DNA from: Methanosarcina sp. ERenArc_MAG2
Lineage (GTDB): Archaea; Halobacteriota; Methanosarcinia; Methanosarcinales; Methanosarcinaceae
Length of the DNA stretch: 64,000 bases
Assembly (NCBI GenBank): GCA_023955635.1
Contig: JAMXHR010000010.1
Location: 124,001 to 188,000 of the forward strand
Reading direction: 5' to 3'
The notes beneath the pieces are model-generated. The model worked only from the letters and a program-made list of their open reading frames with translations. It was not told the origin of the DNA and made no database searches. A program made the position numbers and the translations under genes. Of this stretch, positions 1 through 8,530 are shown piece after piece. Position 1 is the stretch's first letter. The number at the start of each line of letters is the position of its first letter.

Positions 1-40
1 CCACGAAAGAGATATAAAATTAATTATATTAATCTATATG

Positions 41-55
41 TTTACCTGCCGAATC
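41..55. repeat. IS1634-type terminal repeat, end of an element outside the window
   Basis: The 15 bases GTTTACCTGCCGAAT match, with one change, the end of the IS1634 relic at 54941-54955, and the AT-rich bases before it also resemble that element's tail. I infer the window opens inside the last bases of an IS1634-family copy. A TATA-like GGATATATAAA follows at about 58-68 and could serve the gene at 232. Confidence 0.5.
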
Positions 56-231
56 TAGGATATATAAATCGGGAATTCAGCAAAATTGTGACCTTTTTTT
101 CATAATCCGAATTTTTGCGGCAAAAGTCAAATCTCAAAGGAGCGCTGCTAACCATAAACCTGATAGTCAGCAGAAAACATAGATAAGACCATACAAAAAT
201 CCTGCAAAAAAGAAATTAGCGAGGAAATAAA

Positions 232-1209
232 ATGGCTAAGATAACAGACGAATTAGTGATTCGTGGGAATCACATTAAAAATCGAATTGTAATGGCTCCT
301 ATGGTTACTTTTTCCTTTCAGGGAGATTATGGATCTTATTATGGCAAGCAGCACATCGAACACTATACGAAGCGGGCAAAAGGTGGAGCCGGTCTGATTA
401 TTGTGCAGGCCACCAGCGTTTTTGGGGCTGTAGATTCCACAGGCATGTGGTCAAAAGCGGATATTTCAGCTTTAAAGCAAATTGCGATCAACTGCCATGA
501 GTATGGTGCAAAAATAATGATGCAGCTTCATTGCGGCAATATGGACATTAATGAGTTGTCATCTGTAGAAATTCATTCGATGCAGATGAATATGAAGCAG
601 GCAGCCCTCCGTGCCTGTGAAATGGGTTTTGAAGGCGTTGAATATCATTTTGCTCACGGATTTACCTTATGCAAGTTTGTTGATGCTTCTTACAATCGCA
701 GAACAGACCAGTACGGAGGCGACGCTCTAAACAGGGCACGGATTTTAACACAAATTCTCCCGGAGATTCGGAACAATACTCATAAAAATTTTATTGTCAG
801 CGTGCGCATGGGTGAGTATCTCCCGGAAAGCAGGGACGGCATTGAAGTAGCTAAAGCCTTTGAGAAAGCCGGGATTGATTTACTGCACATTTCATTTGGC
901 ATGCAACCTCCAACAAATCCGGTTCCGGAAGGTTTCATATGCAGTCCTATGACCTACAGCGGCTGTAAGATCAAAAAAGAAGTAAATATTCCAGTTATCG
1001 CAGTCAATGAAATCCGCAACGAAGAACAGGTACGGTTCTTAATTGAAAATGATTACGTGGATCTTGTTGCTATTGGCAGGGGCATGTTAGCTGACCCCGA
1101 GTTTGCCAATCATGTGATAAACAGTGAGCCTGTAAACACGTGCTCCGGATGTAAAAGATGTTTCTGGTTTGCTGACCATAACTTGTGCCCAGAGAAAAGA
1201 GACGAGTAA
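232..1209 (+). CDS. Old-yellow-enzyme family NADH:flavin oxidoreductase
   Basis: A 325-residue TIM-barrel protein of the OYE / enoate-reductase family, expected to bind FMN and reduce activated alkenes or related substrates in the cytosol. Visible family marks are the N-terminal 'KNRIVMAPM', the mid-protein '[12 protein letters not shown]' and '[10 protein letters not shown]' segments, and the phosphate-binding '[13 protein letters not shown]' near the end. The tail CSGCKRCF...C keeps the cysteine cluster that holds a 4Fe-4S centre in the 2,4-dienoyl-CoA reductase branch. It stops at the FMN barrel: the second FAD/NAD domain of that branch is absent. The start is backed by GAGG eight bases upstream. 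The 3' end is overlapped on the other strand by the HepT reading frame, and a decayed second copy of its last 80 codons lies at about 2001-2289. Substrate unknown. Confidence 0.9.
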   Translation: MAKITDELVIRGNHIKNRIVMAPMVTFSFQGDYGSYYGKQHIEHYTKRAKGGAGLIIVQATSVFGAVDSTGMWSKADISALKQIAINCHEYGAKIMMQLHCGNMDINELSSVEIHSMQMNMKQAALRACEMGFEGVEYHFAHGFTLCKFVDASYNRRTDQYGGDALNRARILTQILPEIRNNTHKNFIVSVRMGEYLPESRDGIEVAKAFEKAGIDLLHISFGMQPPTNPVPEGFICSPMTYSGCKIKKEVNIPVIAVNEIRNEEQVRFLIENDYVDLVAIGRGMLADPEFANHVINSEPVNTCSGCKRCFWFADHNLCPEKRDE

Positions 1210-1583
1210 AATTGTGGAGATTTAAGGGAGGTTTTATTCGAAGTTTTTTCTTCCAGTATCTTTTGAATATCCTTTTTCAGTTCAGGCAATCTTTCATTTG
1301 CAGTATTCCATATAATATTCAAATTTACACCAAAGTAAGCATGAATTATAACATCCCTAATTCCTGCCATTTTTCTCCAGGGAACGAATGGATATTCCTT
1401 TCTTACCTCTTCAGGAATGTGCTTTGTTGCTTCCCCAATAATTTCAAGTGCGTGATTTACGGCAAAAATTGTTTTTTCATCGGAAACAAATTGATCAAAA
1501 TCCATTCCTTCAATAAAACGTTCACAACTTTCAATCGTTTCAAGGATATCCTGCAGATAATCTCCTACATCACGTTCAGTCAT
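1110..1583 (-). CDS. hepT: HepT-like (DUF86) toxin with overrun C-terminus
   Basis: A 157-residue protein whose first ~112 residues are a HepT/DUF86 helical domain. The active RX4HXY signature is present as RDVIIHAY. HepT proteins form a type VII toxin-antitoxin pair with MntA nucleotidyltransferases, in which the antitoxin AMPylates the HepT tyrosine. The gene follows mntA with an ATGA overlap, so the two are translationally coupled. Family members usually end soon after the '[14 protein letters not shown]' helix. Here the frame has no stop and runs about 45 codons further, antisense through the last 100 bases of the oxidoreductase gene. I infer the native stop was lost when the module landed here; the tail has no family support. 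Confidence 0.85.
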   Translation of the reverse strand: MTERDVGDYLQDILETIESCERFIEGMDFDQFVSDEKTIFAVNHALEIIGEATKHIPEEVRKEYPFVPWRKMAGIRDVIIHAYFGVNLNIIWNTANERLPELKKDIQKILEEKTSNKTSLKSPQFYSSLFSGHKLWSANQKHLLHPEHVFTGSLFIT

Positions 1584-1912
1584 ACCTGCACGACCTCTTC
1601 AAGAATTCTTTTCCCTATCCTCGGTTTTAAAGCATTTTTCATGACAAGATCCACTTCTACGCCGAGGATTTCTGAAAGCTCCTGTTTGAGCCCAATGAAT
1701 TCAAGGAGGTCAGGTTCTTTTGAGAATTCCACAAGAATATCGAGGTCACTATCCTCTTTTTGTTCCCCCCGAACGTAAGAACCAAAAATCCCCAGATAGC
1801 TGATGTTATACTCCTGTGTAAGTTTAGGAAGATGCTGCCTGAGAATTTTCGAGAAATATGCCGCATCCTTTGCTTTTTTATCGCTTGATTTAACGATGGT
1901 GTTGACTGTCAT
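1580..1912 (-). CDS. mntA: MntA-type nucleotidyltransferase antitoxin
   Basis: A 110-residue minimal nucleotidyltransferase. The catalytic GSX10DXD signature is intact: GSYVRG, then [10 protein letters not shown]. In the HepT/MntA system this enzyme adds AMP to the toxin and neutralises it. It lies first in the operon and its stop overlaps the hepT start. The N-terminal 30 residues ([19 protein letters not shown]) are a helical extension, so the true start may be internal. The module sits between the intact oxidoreductase gene and a degraded copy of that gene's 3' end. Confidence 0.88.
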   Translation of the reverse strand: MTVNTIVKSSDKKAKDAAYFSKILRQHLPKLTQEYNISYLGIFGSYVRGEQKEDSDLDILVEFSKEPDLLEFIGLKQELSEILGVEVDLVMKNALKPRIGKRILEEVVQV

Positions 1913-2000
1913 GTGTCCTCATAGGCTTGAGTTTAAGCTATTACTCACGAAATTGATCCTGTAATATATTTTTGCATTCCGTATTTAAAATTAAGGCTCA

Positions 2001-2289
2001 GTTTACTAATGGATGCAAGATCAAAAAAGAAGTAAACATTCCCGTTATTGCAGTCAATGAAAACCACAAGGAAGAACATGTACGACTTTTAATTAAAAAT
2101 AAATATGTGGTCTTTGCTGATATCGGCATAGGCATGTTAGATGACCCTGAATTTGCCAATGATGTGATAAACAGCGAGCCTTTAATAAGTGCTCAAGATA
2201 TAAGAATTATTTATGGTTTACTGACCATACGCTTTGTCCGGCAAGAAGAGACGAATAAAATTATGGATATTGAATTCTTACCAAAATAA
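2001..2289 (+). pseudogene. Decayed duplicate of the oxidoreductase 3' end
   Basis: This stretch repeats roughly bases 952-1230 of the OYE gene in the same orientation, with scattered substitutions and small frame changes. Translated blocks such as '[17 protein letters not shown]' and 'DDPEFANDVINSEP' match the gene residue for residue, while the cysteine cluster has degenerated. There is no start signal. It is a non-functional partial duplicate; the HepT/MntA module occupies the gap between the two copies. Confidence 0.85.
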
Positions 2290-2410
2290 GTAGGACTTAC
2301 GCACTTGAAGTACCAAATCAACTGCAGTAGGCTTACAACTTCCTGAAATTCAAATTTTAAATCTGATGGTTACTGTGCTTGATTTTGAATCTGAAGTGCG
2401 TAAGTCCTAC
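2290..2410. mobile_element. 119-bp MITE, copy A
   Basis: A short non-autonomous element with inverted ends TAGGACTTACGCACTT / AAGTGCGTAAGTCCTA. The interior is nearly identical to copies at 10276, 30198 (inverted) and 55119. ATAA is duplicated on both sides when one extra G/C pair is counted with the element. No coding capacity. The outer bases resemble the ends of the IS701-like element at 5773, a possible source of transposase. Confidence 0.9.
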
Positions 2411-2893
2411 ATAATACAAAGTCAAGGGTTATTCTGACAAAGTTTCTGTTTTTCTTGTTTAATTGATGCATAGGTTTTGCGGTAAAATTTATGCATCTAC
2501 TCCGTTTTAGCCTCAATTCCATGTAATTTTTTATCCAAAATCTTCTTTAGATTTTTGACTTTTCAGAAAAGTTGGATACGCTGCCTATCAAAAAGAGAAA
2601 CAGTATTATAAATTATAATAAATTAGGTATCATTAGAATGGCGAGATCTTAATATCTCAAGGTAGTAATCATGATATCCGACGATGTTATAGTAACAGGA
2701 CTTATGTCCGGAGTATTTCCGATAATAGGTATATTTATTGGTTATAAGTTGTCAAATTCTCAATGGGAAAAACAACGCAAAATTGAAAAACAGAATATTG
2801 CCACTGGTTTCTATATGGAAATAAACGATGTTATATGCATTATCAAAAAAATTTTAAAATATTACAAAGATAACAATATGATAGATGAATTTA

Positions 2894-3764
2894 GAGCCTA
2901 TCCGAAAAGTCCCGCTGCTCTAAATATTATCCATGCACATGCTAACTGAAGCATAGCAAGGTAATTCTCAACCTTTTTTCCCATCTTATAAGCAGCCTTC
3001 TGAATCTGTTTATCCAGGAATGTGTCCTTTCTACAACCCATCTTCTTGCCCTAAAACCTGGTATCTGTATTCTTATATTTTCCTCTCCGCGGCTTTTGAT
3101 ATGGGCGGTATAACCATATTCTTTAACCAGTTGTCTGATGTCAGGAAAATCATATCCTTTATCCATACAGATATTCTGAATTCCCTCATCCGGAGAAGGT
3201 CTTTCAAAAAGAATGGCATCTAAAGTTTCTTTTACAAGCTTTTTATCGTGACGATTTGCTCCATCAACAGTTACCGAAAGTGGTATACCTTTCCCATCTG
3301 TTAAAATACTCCTTTTTGTACCTTTTTTGCCACGATCAGTTGGATTCGCTCCGGTACCAGGTCCACCTAATGGTGCTTTTGTCATAGAACCGTCAATTGC
3401 TTGCCATTCCCACTCTAATCCTTTTTTATGATCATACTCCAGTAGACCAGCTATCCACATATTCTCAAAGAATCCTGAGCTTCTCCATTCCTGAAATCGA
3501 TCATGGACAGTGCTTGGAGCTCCATAAAATCGTGGCAGAGATTTCCATTGGCAACCAGTCCGAAGGAGATAAAAAATACCACTCAGTATTCTCTTATCAT
3601 CTTTTCGAGGTCTTCCAGGCTTCTTTTTCAGTTTAGGGAGAGGAAATAATGCCTTTATTTGATTCCAAAATCCGTCAGAAATCTCGTAGTCTTGTATGTT
3701 TGTTCGTCTTACCACTAATCAATATTAACCTAAAATCTAGTTATTCTACTTTTCGGATAGGCTC
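2894..3764 (-). mobile_element. IS5-family insertion sequence, 871 bp
   Basis: Bounded by inverted ends GAGCCTATCCGAAAAGT / ACTTTTCGGATAGGCTC and flanked by the 3-base target duplication TTA (2891-2893 and 3765-3767), as in the TNA-targeting IS5 branch. It carries one transposase gene on the minus strand. The same ends occur on a 129-bp derivative at 31446-31574. Confidence 0.93.
2942..3715 (-). CDS. IS5-family transposase (C-terminal frameshift)
   Basis: A 257-residue DDE transposase with first Asp in 'QAIDGS', second in 'ICMDKGYD', and the Glu block 'WVVERTHSWINRFRRLL'. N-terminal 'FWNQIKALFPLP' is a typical IS5 start. The frame ends early in 'RLRITLLCFS'. One base earlier, from the six-A run at 2974-2979, the -1 frame continues as 'VENYLAMLQLACAW' and stops at a TAG inside the terminal repeat, giving 272 residues, the usual length. 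Either one A is missing, or slippage on the A-run makes the full enzyme. Confidence 0.9.
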   Translation of the reverse strand: MVRRTNIQDYEISDGFWNQIKALFPLPKLKKKPGRPRKDDKRILSGIFYLLRTGCQWKSLPRFYGAPSTVHDRFQEWRSSGFFENMWIAGLLEYDHKKGLEWEWQAIDGSMTKAPLGGPGTGANPTDRGKKGTKRSILTDGKGIPLSVTVDGANRHDKKLVKETLDAILFERPSPDEGIQNICMDKGYDFPDIRQLVKEYGYTAHIKSRGEENIRIQIPGFRARRWVVERTHSWINRFRRLLIRWEKRLRITLLCFS

Positions 3765-4153
3765 TTAATCAACCACGTTCGCCTGGACTTTATATATTAA
3801 ACGGCGCGATTATTGAAACAAATGTTGGTTTAAACAGATTTGATTCGCTATATGACGAAAATGGTTTATATTATCACTTTAGAAAAGAAATTTATCTTTT
3901 AGACACAGATACAATTGAAAGTCTTTTAATTTTTTATACTGAATTGCTTCACGTTGTCAACTTGTATAAAATTTATGATGAATCTCTGCTGGGGAAAAAT
4001 CCCGCCAAAAAATCGGATGTCACTGCCGCTTGGAATATCGAAGACGATGTTGTTAAGCATATGTTGGCTGCAAGTAATGAAGTTCCAAATCTATTGTGTC
4101 TCCTTGAAATCCAAATGAATAAAGAAAATATAAAAAGAAAAAACTGTGATTAA

Positions 4154-4682
4154 AGAGTCTCTTTAAAATACCCATTGTGAGCCTGCCTTTTATGGCGGTG
4201 TGCCAAAAGTTCTGTAAATTCTAAATGACTCTATGTTCCCTTTTTCTTCACCAATAAAAAAACAGATTTATCCTTTTTGATTCAGAGATTTTAGCACCTA
4301 ATTTCAGGCGGTTTTTTACTATATTCCTTAGTTATGCAGAGGTTTGAGTATAATCTCTGTATTTCAAATCAGAAGCAGTTCGCATGGAAAACAAATACAA
4401 AACTTCTAGATATACTAAAGATGCCGGAGCACTTCATTTCTACATAAGAGACATTTTAATTTCAGTCGAATACCCCGCTAGCTTGCTGCGGGGATGGAAA
4501 ACTCCCCGATAACCGTTAATGATAATATGAGTTCTCAATTCCACTTTTTGATTGTTAACTCCTGCTCAAACTAAATTATTTTGGGTTATTGTCTTCTCTA
4601 ACGGAATTTGGAGCGGTGGCGCGAACATACCCCGTTGCTTGCAGCGGGGTGCGCCAGCGCAACTTTGATTTTGCTCTGAAGT
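4154..4682. other. Gene-free stretch with paired hairpins
   Basis: Apart from the two GC-rich hairpins listed separately, this AT-rich interval shows no supported gene. It lies downstream of the IS-split gene and downstream of the convergent DUF3795 gene, so it probably holds terminators and a decayed mobile element. Confidence 0.5.
4473..4649. repeat. Two related GC-rich hairpins, possible IS200/IS605-type relic
   Basis: Hairpin 1 (4473-4493) has stem CCCCGC/GCGGGG; hairpin 2 (4630-4649) has stem CCCCG/CGGGG, with a shared GCTTGC loop. Both follow the context 'ata'. Paired subterminal hairpins of this sort mark the ends of IS200/IS605 elements and their palindrome-bearing derivatives. No transposase lies between them, so a non-autonomous derivative about 180 bp long is an inference. 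Confidence 0.5.
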
Positions 4683-4964
4683 TCACCTTAATCCTTTCAA
4701 GACGGAAAGCCTGTTTTGAATTGATTTTTGATGTTCCTCTTCACTCCAGGAAGGATCCTTTAAAGAAATCCAAAGTTCACAGGGAATTTGCGAACAATCG
4801 CCGCAATTTCGGTAACCTTTTTCCTTAACGCATTTGTAAACAGGGCAAACATCAGCGCCAATATACTGGGCCCAATAAACTTTGCCTTCAACTGCGTTAC
4901 AACCGGCACAGTCATTGTTCAGATGAGCACATCCGTCACAATTTACTCCACATACAGAAATCAT
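4683..4964 (-). CDS. DUF3795 cysteine-rich protein
   Basis: About 93 residues, belonging to the DUF3795 family of small cysteine-rich proteins common in methanogens. Ten cysteines appear in the family order: ISVCGVNCDGCAHL, DCAGC, VCPVYKC and YRNCGDCSQIPC, followed by the usual 'KDPSW...EEHQKSIQNRL' tail. The cysteines probably bind zinc or an iron-sulfur cluster; no function is established. I chose the ATG at 4964 because the family begins with ISVCG and GGAAGGG lies just upstream; the frame stays open 13 codons further. Confidence 0.88.
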   Translation of the reverse strand: MISVCGVNCDGCAHLNNDCAGCNAVEGKVYWAQYIGADVCPVYKCVKEKGYRNCGDCSQIPCELWISLKDPSWSEEEHQKSIQNRLSVLKGLR

Positions 4965-5520
4965 CTTATCCCTTCCTGAACAATTTTCAGTAATTATAAG
5001 CAAATTTTGAGATTAAAGGCGAGTAACTGTTTAAAGGTATTCAAAGTACTGAGTACATTTAATTAGTCCTTTATCTCAGTACTATTGCATTTCCCTTTAT
5101 TTCCAAAAGCGATCTCAAATTAATTATTCTTTGCCAAGTAAGTTGAAAGTATTTTTTATTTCAAAAATTACTTTTTTTCAGATTAAGGGCTTCAAAATAT
5201 TCTCAGAAAAGGCAGTGAATCAAATTTTCCGTACTAAATTTGCTCTATATTTTATGCATAAGTTTAACAGTAAAACCTCTGCACTTTATCAGTTTTAGCT
5301 TTTAGTTTCAAGCATTTTTTCGGGGAACTTCTTTAGATTTATGGTTTTGCAGAAAATCGGCAAGCTTATAAGAAATATCTCGAAAGTAATGTATGGAGTT
5401 CAAATGTGTCTGTTACACTATATTTGAAACCCATATGCTAGGCAAGAAATGATAGCTTTGAGAGTATTTAAGGCTTGTTTGTTCCTGCCTCTTGAGTAAA
5501 AGAAAAGAGGTAAAGAGTAG
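4965..5520. other. Gene-free interval
   Basis: Divergent promoter space between the DUF3795 gene and the interrupted surface-protein gene. It is AT-rich. I see no open frame with a credible start and no clear RNA gene. Part of it ('taaaacctctgcac ... tttagatttatgg') loosely resembles 2460-2560, probably old repeat debris. Confidence 0.5.
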
Positions 5521-5772
5521 ATGACAATAAAAAAGAAATTTGGAACAGGTGCAGTATTTGCGACAATATTGCTGGCAGCCATCTTGTTAGTGCCAGTAGT
5601 AAGTGCACAAGAAAATGAGACTACACAAGAAAATGCGACTGTGAAACTTACCTTTGGCCCGGAAACTCTTGAGAAACTGAAAAGTGATCCGTATTGTATT
5701 GCTGCATATGGAAGCATACCCGCTTTTACAACTGTGGAAGAGAGAAAACAGTGGATTGACACTCTTAGTAAT

Positions 5773-6911
5773 TAGGACTTACGCATTTGAAATGCCGAAA
5801 AAGTAATATCATTTAAAATATACTAATATCTCCATAGTTCCCCAAAAACGTACGGAGTTATGGATATAAACCCACCTAAGTGTATTGACATTGATTTCAT
5901 TAATTTTCTCATTGCGGCATCTAACGTTTTCAGCTGTACTGAAGCTGCTAGATGTTATCCAATCGTAGCTAATGCTCCTTCTCACGATGCTTTCACTCGT
6001 TGCCTTCAAAGGCAACCTCCAGACACAGAAGCATTATGGGAAGAAGTAAAAAGTCATGTTAAGCCTGAAGAAGGCTTTCTAATTATTGACGATTCAACAT
6101 TAGATAAACCATACGCAAAAGAAATGGCTTTTGTTCGTCGTATGTGGAGTGGAAAACATCATCGTGCTGTAAAGGGGATAGGTTTGGTCACCTTAGTTTG
6201 GACAGACGGTACAACTGTTATACCTATCGATTTTCGAATTTATAACATTGATGAAGACGACAAAACAAAGAATGACCATTTCCGCGATATGCTTGACAAA
6301 GCCGAAGAACGTGGTTTTAATCCCGAATTTGTTTTGTTTGATACATGGTACGCAAGTGTGAAAAACCTTAAAGCAATAAAGAAGAAAGAATGGCATTTCC
6401 TTACAAGGTTAAAGAAAAATCGTTTGGTAAATCCTGATAAGAAGGGAAATGTGCCACTTGAAACAGTAGAGATTCCTCCAAAAGGACTTGTGGTTCATCT
6501 CAAAGCATATGGATTTGTAAAGGTGTTTAGGATAGTTTCAAAAGATGGAGACACGCAACACTGGGTTACAGATGTACAGGATATGGATGAATCAAAACGT
6601 GAAGAGTTGGCAAAGAAGTCATGGAAAATTGAGGAATACCACAGAGGAATAAAGCAGTTCTGTGGGGTCGAAAAATGTCAGGCAAGAAAGGAAGAGTCAC
6701 AAAGAGCACATATAATGTTCTCATTAAGAGCGTTCCTTAGACTGGAGTTACAAAGAATCAAAACGGGGATATCCTGGTTCGAAAGTACGATGAAAATTCG
6801 GAGAGGGGCAGTGACAGCATATTTAAATAACCCAATATACACATTAAATTAATTCGTATGGATGGGAAGTTGTTAAAAACGATATGTCAAGAGCCAACTG
6901 CGTAACTCCTA
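5773..6911 (+). mobile_element. IS701-like insertion sequence, 1139 bp
   Basis: Inverted ends TAGGACTTACGCATTTG / CAACTGCGTAACTCCTA (imperfect) with the 4-base duplication TAAT at 5769-5772 and 6912-6915; four-base duplications fit the IS701 group. Contains a single intact transposase gene. Its left end is close to the ends of the 119-bp MITE family. Confidence 0.85.
5860..6852 (+). CDS. IS4-superfamily (IS701-like) DDE transposase
   Basis: A 330-residue transposase of the IS4 superfamily. First Asp in 'LIIDDSTLDKPYA', second in 'FVLFDTWYAS', and the Glu in 'KIEEYHRGIKQFCGVEKCQ', the YREK-like block of this superfamily. 'GLVTLVWTDGTTVIPIDFRIYN' is the beta-strand insertion seen in IS701 members. 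The frame is unbroken, so the element may still be active. The start ATG follows a weak ribosome site. Confidence 0.9.
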   Translation: MDINPPKCIDIDFINFLIAASNVFSCTEAARCYPIVANAPSHDAFTRCLQRQPPDTEALWEEVKSHVKPEEGFLIIDDSTLDKPYAKEMAFVRRMWSGKHHRAVKGIGLVTLVWTDGTTVIPIDFRIYNIDEDDKTKNDHFRDMLDKAEERGFNPEFVLFDTWYASVKNLKAIKKKEWHFLTRLKKNRLVNPDKKGNVPLETVEIPPKGLVVHLKAYGFVKVFRIVSKDGDTQHWVTDVQDMDESKREELAKKSWKIEEYHRGIKQFCGVEKCQARKEESQRAHIMFSLRAFLRLELQRIKTGISWFESTMKIRRGAVTAYLNNPIYTLN

Positions 6912-7500
6912 TAATATAATGGACAAATTATTCAGTGTGAGTTTTAGACAAGATCCAAAAATGTGGAAGTATTTTGATCCAATTGGTCCTGTTAGATGTC
7001 ATAGTGTAACCTTTGATGGTGTTATAGAGGTAAGTATTAATAATAGTTCGAAAGTTGATACGCCTTTTTTGGACGAATTCTATCAAATTATTGACTCAAA
7101 AGCAATCAGCATGGGGGTTAAGGAAGTTCCTGTTGTGTTCATGCGCGAAAATAATCTAACCCTGGCTGAGATTGAATCTCTAGGCTTTACCAATATTGAA
7201 TCTTCAGGCTCTACCAATATTGAATTGCCAAACTCTACCATCAATGATTCGAACTCCATTAATGAAAGCACATTGAATACAAGCAACTCGAGTGAAAATA
7301 AATCGAGTAAAATTAACTCAATTCCAGGTTTTGAATTATTGGGAAGCTTGATTTGCCTATACGGCGGCTGGAAGCTCAGAAAAAAGTAACGTAAGAACGA
7401 ATTATATCCTGAAATAGAATTTAGTAAACTGAGAATAGGGGACAAACGGAACACGTTAACATGAGGCGGAGTAGAGAGTGGTCAGTTATCTTGTAAATAA

Positions 7501-7609
7501 AGAGCTCACGCGGTTGAACAAGAAAATCAGGCGTACTCAGTCTTCTCATATTTGTTGATTTGCTGGAGAGTATTTTCTCTTCTTGTTTAAGTTCAACTGC
7601 GTGAGCCCC
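7501..7609. mobile_element. 109-bp MITE with GCTCACGC ends
   Basis: Inverted ends GCTCACGCGGTTGAAC (7504-7519) and GTTCAACTGCGTGAGC (7591-7606) enclose a non-coding AT-rich core. ATAA flanks both sides (7497-7500, 7610-7613). Placed immediately beyond the 3' end of the aerolysin-like gene. Confidence 0.75.
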
Positions 7610-7645
7610 ATAATAATCACCGCCAGGTCTGCGCTTTATATGCAT

Positions 7646-8530
7646 TTACACTGCTTTAACTGCTATTTTTTCGACTGCTGCTTTATTAGCCGCGGAAAAT
7701 GTTGCTTTTAACTGACCTTCCGGGTCTCTTAGTTCTATTTTTGCATTTGAGTAGTAGCCGATTTCGATGTCTTCTGTAAATTCTCTAGTAGTCGAAAGGC
7801 TGGCAGCGCCCATAACGCCAGTAATGGGAAGAGCCCAGAAATGGTGATCCTTGAAAGTTGGGTTATAATTGACAGCAGTGTCACCTACCGGATGTGCCAT
7901 ATAAACAATCCTGACCTTCATTACACCTCTGCTTGCGGTCAATACGGCTTCAACTGACTCGCCAGGGTTTAATTCGACACTGACTCCTGAACTTGAGCCG
8001 ACTGTAATACTTTCGCTCTCAGATCCTCCCTGTCCCCAGGAATGACTATAGGACATGGACGTTTCTCCCCCTCCGCCGGCTCCCAGGAAGCTGACATTAT
8101 ACGTAAGTTTCTGCCCTACATCGATTGTGTCCGTCTCAGACCAGTTGCTCTCCGTGGTGTTGGTAACCTGGTCCGAAATACTGGCATCGAAAGTGGCTAT
8201 TTTTGTGCTGCTGTTGACGAATTTCTTGGTTGCCACTATCACAGGTTCTGAAGTAATCCCGGTTATTTTTGCACTTTTGACATCCAGTATTGTCTGAACC
8301 TCCGGCCAACCATATGTTTTATAAAGGTCGTCCCACGGAGTGGGGCTGTGAAGGTATGCATCATTCGGTTTCTTTCCAAAATATTTTTCAACTGCATTCT
8401 TGAGACCAGCGTCTTGAATGCCGAATGTCTTTCTCTCTTTGTCGGTGATGATGTGCTGTACACTTCCCGAAGCGCTGACACTTGAAGTTGCTGCGTCTGC
8501 GCCTGCCTTTATGCTGATTTCGATTCCCAT
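7646..8530 (-). CDS. Aerolysin-fold (ETX/MTX2-like) pore-forming protein
   Basis: A 294-residue protein without signal peptide. The central part has the marks of aerolysin-type beta-pore formers: long stretches of alternating Ser/Thr and hydrophobic residues ('VTNTTESNWSETDTI', 'ETSMSYSHSWGQGGSES', 'ESITVGSSSGVSVEL') around a glycine-rich turn (FLGAGGGGE), where these proteins form the membrane-inserting hairpin. The segment 'PTFKDHHFWALPI' and the overall order resemble the eukaryotic follicular epithelium yolk protein group within this superfamily; that match is from memory. The first 100 residues could be the receptor or oligomer-holding part. Upstream lies an AT-rich TATA-like run (about 8555-8565). 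It is monocistronic and boxed in by mobile elements, which suggests lateral gain. Target unknown. Confidence 0.7.
   Translation of the reverse strand: MGIEISIKAGADAATSSVSASGSVQHIITDKERKTFGIQDAGLKNAVEKYFGKKPNDAYLHSPTPWDDLYKTYGWPEVQTILDVKSAKITGITSEPVIVATKKFVNSSTKIATFDASISDQVTNTTESNWSETDTIDVGQKLTYNVSFLGAGGGGETSMSYSHSWGQGGSESESITVGSSSGVSVELNPGESVEAVLTASRGVMKVRIVYMAHPVGDTAVNYNPTFKDHHFWALPITGVMGAASLSTTREFTEDIEIGYYSNAKIELRDPEGQLKATFSAANKAAVEKIAVKAV

Larger units (their letters stand above)
2671..4153 (+). pseudogene. Membrane-anchored hypothetical protein split by an IS5-family element
   Basis: The 5' part (2671-2893) encodes an N-terminal membrane segment (VIVTGLMSGVFPIIGIFIGY) followed by a charged helix. 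The 3' part (3768-4153) encodes a soluble region with 'LYILNGAIIETNVGLNRFDSLY'. Removing the IS at 2894-3764 together with one TTA copy leaves 609 bases, an unbroken frame for a 202-residue protein. I see no recognisable family; one membrane anchor with a coiled stem and a cytosolic domain is the visible architecture. AAGGTAG ahead of the ATG is a plausible ribosome site. Interrupted, so probably inactive. Confidence 0.85.
5521..7389 (+). pseudogene. Secreted PGF-CTERM surface protein split by an IS701-like element
   Basis: Part one (5521-5772) has a signal peptide (KKKFGTGAVFATILLAAILL...VVSA) and a short exported domain. Part two (6916-7389) ends with a Ser/Thr/Asn-rich spacer and 'IPGFELLGSLICLYGGWKLRKK'-type C-terminus: PGF motif, hydrophobic stretch, basic tail, as in archaeal PGF-CTERM proteins that are cleaved and lipid-anchored by an archaeosortase. 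Excising 5773-6911 plus one TAAT copy joins the two parts in frame (…TLSN-IMDKLF…) as a 241-residue protein. Function of the exported domain unknown. Confidence 0.85.

Noticed and set aside
1185..1778. 197-codon plus-strand frame as a gene
   Set aside because: Antisense shadow of the HepT/MntA genes; translation is Phe/Ser-rich without any domain.
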